From Roseovarius sp. UBA6167 (GTDB lineage: Bacteria; Pseudomonadota; Alphaproteobacteria; Rhodobacterales; Rhodobacteraceae), in NCBI GenBank assembly GCA_002428225.1, contig DIUD01000031.1, positions 12,405-20,394 of the forward strand: DNA of 7,990 bases. Reading direction: 5' to 3'. The stretch's first letter is position 1; each line of letters begins with the position of its first letter. The notes beneath the pieces were generated by a model. The model was not told the origin of the DNA and made no database searches. It was given only the letters and a program-made list of their open reading frames with translations. Positions 1 through 5,512 of the stretch are shown here, in pieces. The position numbers and the translations under genes are program-made.

Positions 1-180
1 CGCGAGGTGGCCGTCGTCGCCGACGCCACCGGATCGCGCGCGCCCGCCAATCGCGACGCCGCAATCGCGCGCATGGCGCATCACGGCGCCGAGATCGTCA
101 CCGCCGAGATGGTTCTTTTTGAGTGGCTGAAAAGCGCCGGTCATCCCCGCTTTCGCGAGGTGCTGGCGCTCATCAGATAG
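1..180 (+). CDS. Isochorismatase-family hydrolase, C-terminal fragment
   Basis: Only the last 59 codons are in the window; the frame is open from base 1 and ends in TAG at 178-180. The visible piece reads REVAVVADATGSR, then an ANRD turn, then AEIVTAEMVLFEWL and a final GHPRFREVLALIR. This is the usual C-terminal end of cysteine hydrolases of the isochorismatase/nicotinamidase-like superfamily (YcaC-type), where the V(A/V)DA(T/V)GSR strand and the TxEMVLFE helix are conserved. The catalytic Asp, Lys and Cys lie upstream of the window, so activity and substrate cannot be judged; the family hydrolyses amides or vinyl ethers in the cytoplasm. The gene converges with the helicase, leaving one base between the two stop codons. 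The family call is firm and the substrate is unknown. Confidence 0.82.
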   Translation, partial: REVAVVADATGSRAPANRDAAIARMAHHGAEIVTAEMVLFEWLKSAGHPRFREVLALIR

Positions 181-181
181 C

Positions 182-1507
182 TCAGGCGGCCTGCCGCGTG
201 CGGCGGCGGCTGCGCGCCGCTGCCCCCGGCTTTGCCTGCCCGGGCTTGGCAGAGCCGTGATTGTTACCCCCGCCATAACCGCCGGCGCCCGTCTTGGCGC
301 CACCCGGCTTGCCGCCACCGCCGCTCCGCCGCGGTCCGCCCCGGCCCGAGGGCGTGGACTTCTGACCCGGCATCACCTCCCACGGTGTGCCCGAGGCAAC
401 CGGTATGGTCATGCCCAGAATTTTCTGGATGTCCTTCAATTCGCCCATCTCGTCGGGGGCGCAAAAGGCGATGGCCGCGCCGTCACGACCGGCGCGCGCG
501 GTGCGACCGATCCGGTGCACATAATTGTCCGGCACGTTGGGCAATTCGTAGTTATAGACGTGTTTCACATCGGGGATGTCGAGGCCACGCGCCGCGACAT
601 CGGTCGCCACCAGCACCTTGGCGTGTCCGTCACGAAAGGCGCGCAGCGCGCGATCGCGCTGGCCCTGGCTCTTGTTGCCGTGGATCGTGGCCACGGCATA
701 GCCCGCCTGCTCCAGCCGTTGCGCCAGCTTGTCGGCGCCGTGCTTGGTGCGGCCAAAGACCAGCGCCAGTTCGTCGCGGTGCCGGTCGAGCAGCTCGACC
801 AGCAGATCGGCCTTGGCGGCCTTGGCGATGAAATGCACCTCCTGCGTGACCTTGTCGGCGGGCTTGCCCGGCGGGCTGACCTGCACGCGGCGGGGGTTTT
901 TCAGATAGCTCGCGGCGATCTCTTCCATCTGTTTCGGCATGGTGGCCGAGAACAGCATCGTCTGACGCGCTGCGGGCAACAGCCCGGCGATGCGGCGCAG
1001 CGCATGGATGAACCCGAGATCGAGCATCTGATCGGCCTCGTCGAGCACCAGAAAGCTTGCAGTGTCGAGGCGCAACGCGCGCCGGTCGATGAGATCGAGA
1101 AGCCGCCCCGGCGTGGCCACCAGGATATCACAGCCCCGCTCCATCCGGTTGACCTGCGCGCCGATCGAGGTGCCGCCGACGACAAGGTTGATGCGAATCG
1201 GGCTGTCCTTGACCAGCGGCATGAGCGCGTCGCGGATCTGGCCCGCCAGTTCGCGCGTCGGCGCAAGGATGAGGCTGCGCACAGATCTGGGCGCCGGACG
1301 CTCGGGGTTCGCCATCAGCCCCGCCACCAGCGGCAGGCCAAAGGCCAGCGTCTTGCCGGTGCCGGTCTGCGCCAGCCCCATCACGTCGTCGCCGTCGAGC
1401 GCGTGCGGAATCGCACGGGCCTGGATCGGCGTCGGCTCGGAGACGCCAAGTGCGCCCAGCTTGCGGGTCAGCGACTCGGGCAGGCCCATCGTGTCGAAAA
1501 GTGTCAA
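182..1507 (-). CDS. DEAD-box ATP-dependent RNA helicase, RhlE-like
   Basis: This is a cytoplasmic ATP-driven RNA unwinding enzyme, of the type that acts in ribosome assembly, RNA decay or cold adaptation. With a TTG start at 1507 it has 441 residues. All helicase motifs are visible: Q motif SEPTPIQ (ending near residue 29), Walker A AQTGTGKT (46-53), PTREL (83-87), TPGR (132-135), DEAD (156-159), SAT (187-189), ATDVAARGLD (301-310) and HRIGRTARAG (331-340). A Gly/Arg/Lys-rich, low-complexity tail (about 381-441) is probably a disordered RNA-binding extension. I chose TTG 1507 because AAAGGA (1514-1519) lies six bases upstream. An in-frame ATG at 1651 has no usable ribosome site and would add 48 residues of non-family sequence. 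ATG 1489 is a third option, also without a ribosome site. RhlE is the nearest subfamily, inferred from overall motif wording. Confidence 0.93.
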   Translation of the reverse strand: MTLFDTMGLPESLTRKLGALGVSEPTPIQARAIPHALDGDDVMGLAQTGTGKTLAFGLPLVAGLMANPERPAPRSVRSLILAPTRELAGQIRDALMPLVKDSPIRINLVVGGTSIGAQVNRMERGCDILVATPGRLLDLIDRRALRLDTASFLVLDEADQMLDLGFIHALRRIAGLLPAARQTMLFSATMPKQMEEIAASYLKNPRRVQVSPPGKPADKVTQEVHFIAKAAKADLLVELLDRHRDELALVFGRTKHGADKLAQRLEQAGYAVATIHGNKSQGQRDRALRAFRDGHAKVLVATDVAARGLDIPDVKHVYNYELPNVPDNYVHRIGRTARAGRDGAAIAFCAPDEMGELKDIQKILGMTIPVASGTPWEVMPGQKSTPSGRGGPRRSGGGGKPGGAKTGAGGYGGGNNHGSAKPGQAKPGAAARSRRRTRQAA

Positions 1508-1513
1508 ATCAAG

Positions 1514-1519
1514 TCCTTT
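1514..1519 (-). promoter_or_regulatory. Ribosome binding site deciding the helicase TTG start
   Basis: On the minus strand AAAGGA is followed by six bases and then TTG (1505-1507). It is the only good Shine-Dalgarno match near the N-terminus of the helicase, and it places translation just before the LFDTMGLPESL segment, where DEAD-box proteins of this type normally begin. Confidence 0.6.
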
Positions 1520-1707
1520 CAGGCGCCGGGCCCCTGCCCGCGCACCCGTGATCGTGGTTGCACCATGGGCAGGGCGGGGCCGATTGCCCACACCCTCCGG
1601 CCGGTGTCTGGCCCCACGCGTGATCTTGGGAACAGGTCCGCGACATTTCATCCTGATCGGCCCAAGGGGCCGGGCTGCTCACGCGGCAGGAAATGTCGGT
1701 TGATCGC

Positions 1708-1736
1708 CATATGACGGCACGGCGCGGCAAAGTCAA
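1708..1736 (-). promoter_or_regulatory. Candidate sigma-70-type promoter for the helicase
   Basis: On the minus strand TTGACT (1731-1736, preceded by C, so CTTGAC as favoured in alphaproteobacteria) is followed by a 17-bp spacer and CATATG (1708-1713). The -35 matches consensus at 5 of 6 positions; the -10 is weak, at 3 of 6. A transcript from here would begin near 1700 and carry about 195 nt before the TTG start. The element sits in the 276-bp gap between the olsA stop and the helicase start, where a promoter would be expected. Confidence 0.4.
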
Positions 1737-1783
1737 GCGCCACGCTCAGGGCGGCCGCGACCCTTGCCCGCGATGCCCGCGCG

Positions 1784-2599
1784 TCAGCCCCGCGCCATCC
1801 CCGCCCGCACCGCGCGCTCGCAGGCGCGCGCCAGCGCCTTGCGGTCGGGACAGGCCGCCACGTCGAGCGGCGCGTGACAGACGAGCCGCACCCGCCCCTG
1901 CCGGGGCGCGCCAAGCACCTGGGAAAGATGCGCGCCAAGCTCCATGTCGCCCCACCAGCCGTAGAACCGCGCGTCCTGCCCCGCGGGCGCCTCATAGACC
2001 AGCGTCACCGGCTGCACCCTTACCCCCCCGCCCAGATCGTGCAACGCTTGAAACAGCGTCGATTTGAACGGCAGCACGCGCAACCCGTCGCTGCTGCTGC
2101 CCTCGGGAAAGAACAGCAGCCGTTGCCCCGCGCCGAGCCGTTGCGCCAGCATCGCGGTCTGCGCGTGTGCCTCGCGCGGGTCGCGGCGGATGAATACCGT
2201 GCCGGCAAGCCGCGCGAGAAAGCCGATACCGGGCCAGCCCGCCACCTCGGCCTTGGACACGAAACAGACCCTCATGCGCGCATTGAGCACGAAAATATCG
2301 AGCCATGAGACATGGTTGGCCACCACCGCGCCGGGGCCGGTCTCGGGCGTGCCCTCGACCACCAGAGCGATGCCAAGGATGGCAAGCACGCGGCCACAGA
2401 CCCAGACGGTGACGGGCTGCGTCCATGGCCGTTTCAGCCCGTGCAGCGCACGCTCCGGCCCGCGCAGCAGAAGCGTCGCCACCACTCCCGCGCCGATCAC
2501 CGCCGCGATGCGCCCGCCCCGCCAGAGCACGCGGCGCCCGTGGCCGCGCGTGTGCGCCACCACGGGCGGCGGCGCATCCGAATGCCAGGTCATACTCAC
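1784..2599 (-). CDS. olsA: Lyso-ornithine lipid O-acyltransferase (PlsC-family 1-acylglycerol-3-phosphate acyltransferase)
   Basis: This membrane-associated enzyme adds the second, ester-linked fatty acid to lyso-ornithine lipid made by OlsB; Rhodobacter homologues can also acylate lysophosphatidic acid. The 271-residue protein carries the PlsC signature: NHVSWLD with the catalytic H96 and D101 (HX4D), GTVFIRR (133-139) and FFPEG (163-167). Hydrophobic stretches at about 31-46 and 63-81 suggest N-terminal membrane anchoring. The start is GTG at 2599, which overlaps the olsB stop as GTGA; AGGA lies six bases before it. An ATG two codons on (2593) is 12 bases from that site and so is less likely. 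The four-base overlap implies translational coupling with olsB. Taken alone the protein could be called a general PlsC; the partner gene makes OlsA the better call. Confidence 0.87.
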   Translation of the reverse strand: MSMTWHSDAPPPVVAHTRGHGRRVLWRGGRIAAVIGAGVVATLLLRGPERALHGLKRPWTQPVTVWVCGRVLAILGIALVVEGTPETGPGAVVANHVSWLDIFVLNARMRVCFVSKAEVAGWPGIGFLARLAGTVFIRRDPREAHAQTAMLAQRLGAGQRLLFFPEGSSSDGLRVLPFKSTLFQALHDLGGGVRVQPVTLVYEAPAGQDARFYGWWGDMELGAHLSQVLGAPRQGRVRLVCHAPLDVAACPDRKALARACERAVRAGMARG

Positions 2600-3360
2600 C
2601 GCGCATCCTCACCCGAATAAAGCGCCCGTTGCCGCGCGCTCAGCCGGGCGGTATCCATCACAAGGCAGACGTCGATCGTGTTGAAGGCATGATCCACGAA
2701 CGCCCCCTCGCCGACGCAGCCCCCCAGCCGAAGATAGGCCTTGATGAGCGCGGGCACCGCGCGCATGGCCGCCACGCGGTCGATCCCGTCCTCGGGGATC
2801 AGATCCATCCGCTGAAAATGCGCCGCGCGCGCGCGCACCCGCAATTCGGGCGGCGCAAGGTGTCGGTGATGCAGAAGCGACAGCGGCTGTGCCAGCGCCT
2901 GCGCATCGGTTCCGTGAAAGCTCGCCACGCCGAACAGCACCTCGATGCCATGCGCCTCGACATAGCGCGCCAGCCCCTGCCAGAGATGATACAGCCCCGC
3001 CCCCCCGCGATAGGCGCGCGCCACACAAGACCGGCCCAGTTCCAGCAGCGGCCGCCCGCTCTCCTTCAGCGGCGCAAGGTCATATTCATCCTCGGAATAG
3101 AACTGTCCCGCGCGCTCTGCGGCCTCCTGGCGCAACAGGCGGTACACACCGACCACCGCGCCGCCGCGCGTCTCGTCGCGCAACAGCAGGTGGTCGAAGA
3201 ACGGATCGAACCGATCACGCTCCAGCCGCGCCGCGTGATCCACCATCGCGCCGTCGCCGCCAAGTTCCTCGACGAAGACCTCGTAGCGCAGGCGCTGCGC
3301 CGCCGCGACGTCGGCCTCGGTGCGGGCAAGCTCTGTTCGGAATCGGGGCGCTGCGCTCAT
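2596..3360 (-). CDS. olsB: L-ornithine N(alpha)-acyltransferase (GNAT-like, OlsB)
   Basis: OlsB transfers a 3-hydroxyacyl group from acyl carrier protein to the alpha-amino group of ornithine, the first step of phosphorus-free ornithine lipid synthesis. The 254-residue protein matches the OlsB/hemolysin-like acyltransferase family: RLRYEVFVEELG (23-34), DPFFDHLLLRD (52-62), ELGRSCVARAYRGG (107-120) with the acceptor-fold GRS..V..YRGG pattern, and GVASFHGTD (144-152). There is no signal peptide. The start is ATG at 3360 with a GAGG three bases upstream, a slightly short spacing; no better start is nearby. The stop overlaps the olsA start. The related GlsB of marine roseobacters uses glutamine instead; direct coupling to olsA favours ornithine but does not prove it. 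Ornithine lipids often replace phospholipids under phosphate limitation, but I see no clear Pho box upstream. Confidence 0.87.
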   Translation of the reverse strand: MSAAPRFRTELARTEADVAAAQRLRYEVFVEELGGDGAMVDHAARLERDRFDPFFDHLLLRDETRGGAVVGVYRLLRQEAAERAGQFYSEDEYDLAPLKESGRPLLELGRSCVARAYRGGAGLYHLWQGLARYVEAHGIEVLFGVASFHGTDAQALAQPLSLLHHRHLAPPELRVRARAAHFQRMDLIPEDGIDRVAAMRAVPALIKAYLRLGGCVGEGAFVDHAFNTIDVCLVMDTARLSARQRALYSGEDAR

Positions 3361-3412
3361 CGGCCTCGTCTTTCTGCGGTTGGCCGCGTTTAGCCCATCA
3401 GGCAGGTGGCGT

Positions 3413-3427
3413 GCAACGCGACGTTGC
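3413..3427. repeat. Short inverted repeat in the olsB upstream region
   Basis: GCAACG-CGA-CGTTGC is a perfect 6-bp inverted repeat with a 3-base loop, 53 bp upstream of the olsB ATG. It may form a hairpin in the olsB leader if transcription starts upstream of it. No function can be assigned. Confidence 0.35.
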
Positions 3428-3437
3428 CCGCGGGCCG

Positions 3438-3459
3438 TGCGCGTGGTAAATCACGCGCA
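3438..3459. repeat. Inverted repeat upstream of olsB / downstream of the DUF3553 gene
   Basis: TGCGCGTG-GTAAAT-CACGCGCA is a perfect 8-bp inverted repeat with a 6-base loop. It lies 21 bp past the DUF3553 stop and 78 bp before olsB, both on the minus strand. No T-run follows, so it is a poor intrinsic terminator. It could be a 3' stabilising hairpin, an operator or part of the olsB leader. Direct sequence observation; function unknown. Confidence 0.45.
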
Positions 3460-3475
3460 TTAACTCACCAGTAAC
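3460..3475. promoter_or_regulatory. CtrA-box-like site upstream of olsB
   Basis: The plus strand reads TTAA-CTCACCA-GTAAC; the CtrA consensus is TTAA-N7-TTAAC, so one half is perfect and the other has a single mismatch with correct spacing. It lies about 100 bp upstream of the olsB start and just past the DUF3553 stop. TTAA is uncommon in such GC-rich sequence, but one near-match can arise by chance. The position would suit control of olsBA transcription. Confidence 0.3.
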
Positions 3476-3480
3476 CAAGT

Positions 3481-3663
3481 TCAGTCATCAAGATGGGGCA
3501 GAAGTTCCACCCGGTTGCCGTCAATGACCATCTTGCCCACTTCGCGAAAGTTCACCGTGATGCGTCCCGCCACATTCGATTGCACCTGTCCAACCCCCCA
3601 ATCGGGGCGCACGGGATTGGTCACGAGCATCCCTGGCTCCAGAAAAGCGTTGATCCCGGTCAT
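3481..3663 (-). CDS. DUF3553 small protein
   Basis: A 60-residue protein that reads as a single small beta-rich domain of the DUF3553 family: LEPGMLVTNP, then RPDWGVGQVQSN, then GRITVNFREVGKMVID. The WG.GQVQS and I.VNF...GK..ID patterns are what I recognise; they recall small SH3-like or CarD-like barrels, although that is only a resemblance. There is no signal peptide or membrane segment. I chose ATG 3663 because AGGGGA lies five bases upstream; a longer open frame reaches an upstream ATG at 3765 but would run through the chpT coding region. The gene is divergent from chpT with 38 bp between the start codons, an arrangement I recall from other Rhodobacteraceae. Its function is unknown. Confidence 0.8.
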   Translation of the reverse strand: MTGINAFLEPGMLVTNPVRPDWGVGQVQSNVAGRITVNFREVGKMVIDGNRVELLPHLDD

Positions 3664-3677
3664 GCTGGTCCCCTGTC

Positions 3678-3701
3678 CCCGGTCCTGCCCCCGGTCCTGC
3701 C
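3678..3701. repeat. Perfect 12-bp tandem repeat between the DUF3553 gene and chpT
   Basis: CCCGGTCCTGCC occurs twice without interruption (3678-3689 and 3690-3701), ending on the base before the chpT ATG. It makes up most of the 38-bp divergent spacer. A single slippage duplication is the simplest origin. On the minus strand it lies upstream of the DUF3553 ribosome site. Confidence 0.9.
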
Positions 3702-4316
3702 ATGGCCGATGATACGCCCGATCTTGCCTCGCTTCTAGGGTCGCGCATCTGCCACGATCTGGCAAGCCCCCTGGGCGCGCTCATGGCCGGGCTCGATCTG
3801 ATGGAGATGGCCGGACAGCCGACGCCGGAAATGGCGCTCATGCGCGAGAGCCTCGACGGCGCGCGCGCCGCGCTCGACCTGATGCGGCTCGCCTTCGGGC
3901 AGACATGCGAGGGCGCGGCCATCGAGGGCGAGACGCTGCGCCAATTGCTGGCGGCCCTGCTCGCCGCGCGCCCCCGTCTCACGCTCGACTGGGCAGTTGA
4001 GGGCACCTTGCCGCGCGCCGAGGCGCAACAGATCACGCTCGCGCTGCTGTGCGCGCTCCACGCGCTGCCGCGCGGCGGCACGCTGCGCATAGCACATGAG
4101 GGCGCGGCCCTCACGCTGACCGCCACCGGCGCCATAGCCGCCGATCCCGCGCTCTGGGAGGGGCTTTCGGGCAGCAACCCACTGCCCGCCGCCGATCCGC
4201 GCCGGATCGAATTCTCCCTGCTCGCCCGGCATCTGACAAAGCGCGGTGCCCGAATTGCCATCAGACACGATCCGGAAAAGCTCCGGCTCTCTCTGTCGCA
4301 GAGCAAGACCGATTGA
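3702..4316 (+). CDS. chpT: Histidine phosphotransferase ChpT
   Basis: ChpT relays phosphate from the hybrid kinase CckA to the response regulators CtrA and CpdR. In Rhodobacterales this pathway governs motility and gene-transfer-agent production, and in Caulobacter the cell cycle. The 204-residue cytoplasmic protein begins with the family's helical hairpin: LGSRICHDLASPLGAL, with H18 as the expected phosphoacceptor followed by D19, then a second helix through about residue 65. The rest (about 75-200) fits the degenerate, non-ATP-binding GHKL-like domain. ATG 3702 is the first possible start; upstream codons in frame back to a stop at 3651 include no ATG, GTG or TTG, and later starts would remove H18. 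No Shine-Dalgarno sequence precedes it. The C-rich 12-bp repeat abuts the start instead. Confidence 0.92.
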   Translation: MADDTPDLASLLGSRICHDLASPLGALMAGLDLMEMAGQPTPEMALMRESLDGARAALDLMRLAFGQTCEGAAIEGETLRQLLAALLAARPRLTLDWAVEGTLPRAEAQQITLALLCALHALPRGGTLRIAHEGAALTLTATGAIAADPALWEGLSGSNPLPAADPRRIEFSLLARHLTKRGARIAIRHDPEKLRLSLSQSKTD

Positions 4317-4340
4317 TCTTGGCGGGGATTCCCCGATACT
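4313..4340 (+). promoter_or_regulatory. Candidate promoter giving a leaderless AI-2E family transcript
   Basis: TTGATC (4313-4318, 4 of 6 to the -35 consensus), a 16-bp spacer and GATACT (4335-4340, 4 of 6 to the -10 consensus) lie at the end of chpT. A start 6-8 bases after the -10 would fall at or just before the ATG at 4348, giving a leaderless mRNA. The spacer contains the inverted repeat CGGGG-ATT-CCCCG (4323-4335). Weak matches, but consistent with the missing ribosome site. Confidence 0.28.
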
Positions 4341-4347
4341 TGGCACC

Positions 4348-5469
4348 ATGACCCGACCCGAGCACCCCCCGCACGCCGCCGTGCCCGCATCTGACCCCGC
4401 GCCCGATTTCCGGCGCATCCGCACCGTTGCGCAGGTCATCATCGCCTTTGCCGTGGTGCTGTTTCTGCTGGTGCAGGCGCGATTCATGCTGATTTCGCTG
4501 GCCACGGCGATCATCCTCTTCAGCCTGACCTCGGACGCGATCAACTTTATCGCACGGGTGCATATGGGACCGGCGCGCATTCCCAACTGGCTGGCGAGCA
4601 TCTTCGCTCTGGCGCTCATCTCGGCGGTGCTGCTCAGCCTTTCGGCGGTGATTCTGTTACAAGCCAACACGGTGCTCTCGACCACGCTCGCCTATACCGA
4701 CCGCGCGCCCGAGGCGATCGCCGCCGCCTTCTCATGGCTTGGCCCCGATGCCGAGGCGGCGGTGCGCGCCTCGGTCGCGACATTCGACGTGGCGGGCTAC
4801 CTGCGTACGCTGGCGGGACAGGCGGGCAGCCTGATGCAGGGGGCGGTTCTGGTCATCCTGTTCGTCGGCTTTCTCTTTGCCGAGCGGGTCTGGTTCGACA
4901 CCAAGCTCGAGAACCTTCTGAGCGACAAGGCGCAGGCCGCGAGGGCCAGCCGGATCATCTCGTCGATCGTCCACCGGGTGAACTATTACCTCTTGGTCAA
5001 GACGGCGGTCAGCGCGATCACCGGCCTCATGGTCTATGGCGTGGCGCACGCCTTCGGGCTCGATCTGGCCGGGCCGCTGGGAATTCTCACCTTCGTGCTC
5101 AACTATATCCCGGCGATCGGCTCGATCATCGCGACGGTGCTGGTGGCGCTGGTGACCTTCGTGCAACTGGCCGACGGACCTCTGACGCTCGCCATCTTCG
5201 CCATCACCGGCGCGATCCAGTTTCTCAACGGCAACATCATCGACCCGATGCTGATGGGGCGCGCGCTGCGCGTGTCCTCGTTCGGCATCATGATCAGCCT
5301 TACCTTCTGGGGCGCGGTCTGGGGGATACCGGGAATGTTTCTCGCGGTGCCGATCATGGTGGGCATCATGATCGTGTGCAGCCATGTGCCGGGCCTGCGC
5401 TGGATCGCGGTGCTCTTGTCGCGCGAGGGGCTGGCCGAGACCGAATCGGATCTGGAGCGGCCGCGCTGA
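4348..5469 (+). CDS. AI-2E family transporter (PerM/TqsA-like membrane protein)
   Basis: A 373-residue polytopic inner-membrane protein of the AI-2E exporter family (Pfam AI-2E_transport). Hydrophobic helices appear at about 26-42, 46-62 and 80-105, then a soluble stretch rich in Ala and Asp (about 110-155), another helix near 160-180, and a helical bundle in the C-terminal half. Family landmarks are FVLNYIPAIGS (NYIP at 252-255), GNIIDPMLMGRAL (from 295) and the GIPGMFLAVP loop near the end. Members have been linked to autoinducer-2 export or to ion/proton exchange, so the substrate here is unknown. ATG 4348 is the family-like start; an upstream in-frame ATG at 4246 lies inside chpT. No ribosome site precedes 4348. 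The gene lies 31 bp after chpT and may be read with it or from its own promoter. It converges on the ABC exporter. Confidence 0.9.
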   Translation: MTRPEHPPHAAVPASDPAPDFRRIRTVAQVIIAFAVVLFLLVQARFMLISLATAIILFSLTSDAINFIARVHMGPARIPNWLASIFALALISAVLLSLSAVILLQANTVLSTTLAYTDRAPEAIAAAFSWLGPDAEAAVRASVATFDVAGYLRTLAGQAGSLMQGAVLVILFVGFLFAERVWFDTKLENLLSDKAQAARASRIISSIVHRVNYYLLVKTAVSAITGLMVYGVAHAFGLDLAGPLGILTFVLNYIPAIGSIIATVLVALVTFVQLADGPLTLAIFAITGAIQFLNGNIIDPMLMGRALRVSSFGIMISLTFWGAVWGIPGMFLAVPIMVGIMIVCSHVPGLRWIAVLLSREGLAETESDLERPR

Positions 5470-5512
5470 ACCTTGCCGCGCGGGATTGACGTTTGTCCGG
5501 CCCGGATGTGCC

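Larger units (their letters stand above)
1508..1783 (-). other. Helicase leader and olsA-helicase intergenic region
   Basis: This gap has no convincing gene. It holds the candidate promoter at 1708-1736 and, downstream of it within the presumed leader, a perfect 6-bp inverted repeat CGGCCC-AAG-GGGCCG (1658-1672) with no T-run after it on the minus strand. An open frame runs through the leader in phase with the helicase up to ATG 1651, but its sequence is unlike the family. No clear intrinsic terminator follows olsA. A long structured leader would fit post-transcriptional or temperature control of a DEAD-box helicase; that role is inference. Confidence 0.4.

Noticed and set aside
203..220. GC hairpin just after the hydrolase stop as a terminator
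   Set aside because: The GCGGCG/CGCCGC pairing lies inside the Gly/Arg codons of the helicase tail and is not followed by a T-run on the plus strand; repetitive GC codons explain it.
257..1714. Long plus-strand open frame of 485 codons opposite the helicase
   Set aside because: It is the antisense shadow of a clearly conserved helicase in GC-rich DNA; it has no recognisable domain.
1648..1995. Minus-strand open frame of 115 codons in the olsA-helicase gap
   Set aside because: Arg/Ala/Gly-rich composition, overlaps the olsA 3' end out of frame, and no ribosome site or family resemblance supports it.
4323..4335. CGGGG-ATT-CCCCG as an intrinsic terminator of chpT
   Set aside because: The stem is only 5 bp and no T-run follows; it is equally well explained as part of the spacer of the candidate promoter before the next gene.
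4339..4350. Sigma-54 element (TGGCAC) before the AI-2E family ATG
   Set aside because: TGGCAC is present but the partner TTGC element at the required spacing is absent, and the site sits on the start codon.
3521..4390. Minus-strand open frame of 289 codons opposite chpT
   Set aside because: It is a shadow across chpT that runs out of frame through the DUF3553 gene; Ser/Arg/Ala-rich with no domain.
5470..5512. Bidirectional terminator between the convergent AI-2E and exporter genes
   Set aside because: I looked for a stem-loop with flanking A/T runs and found only short GC palindromes.
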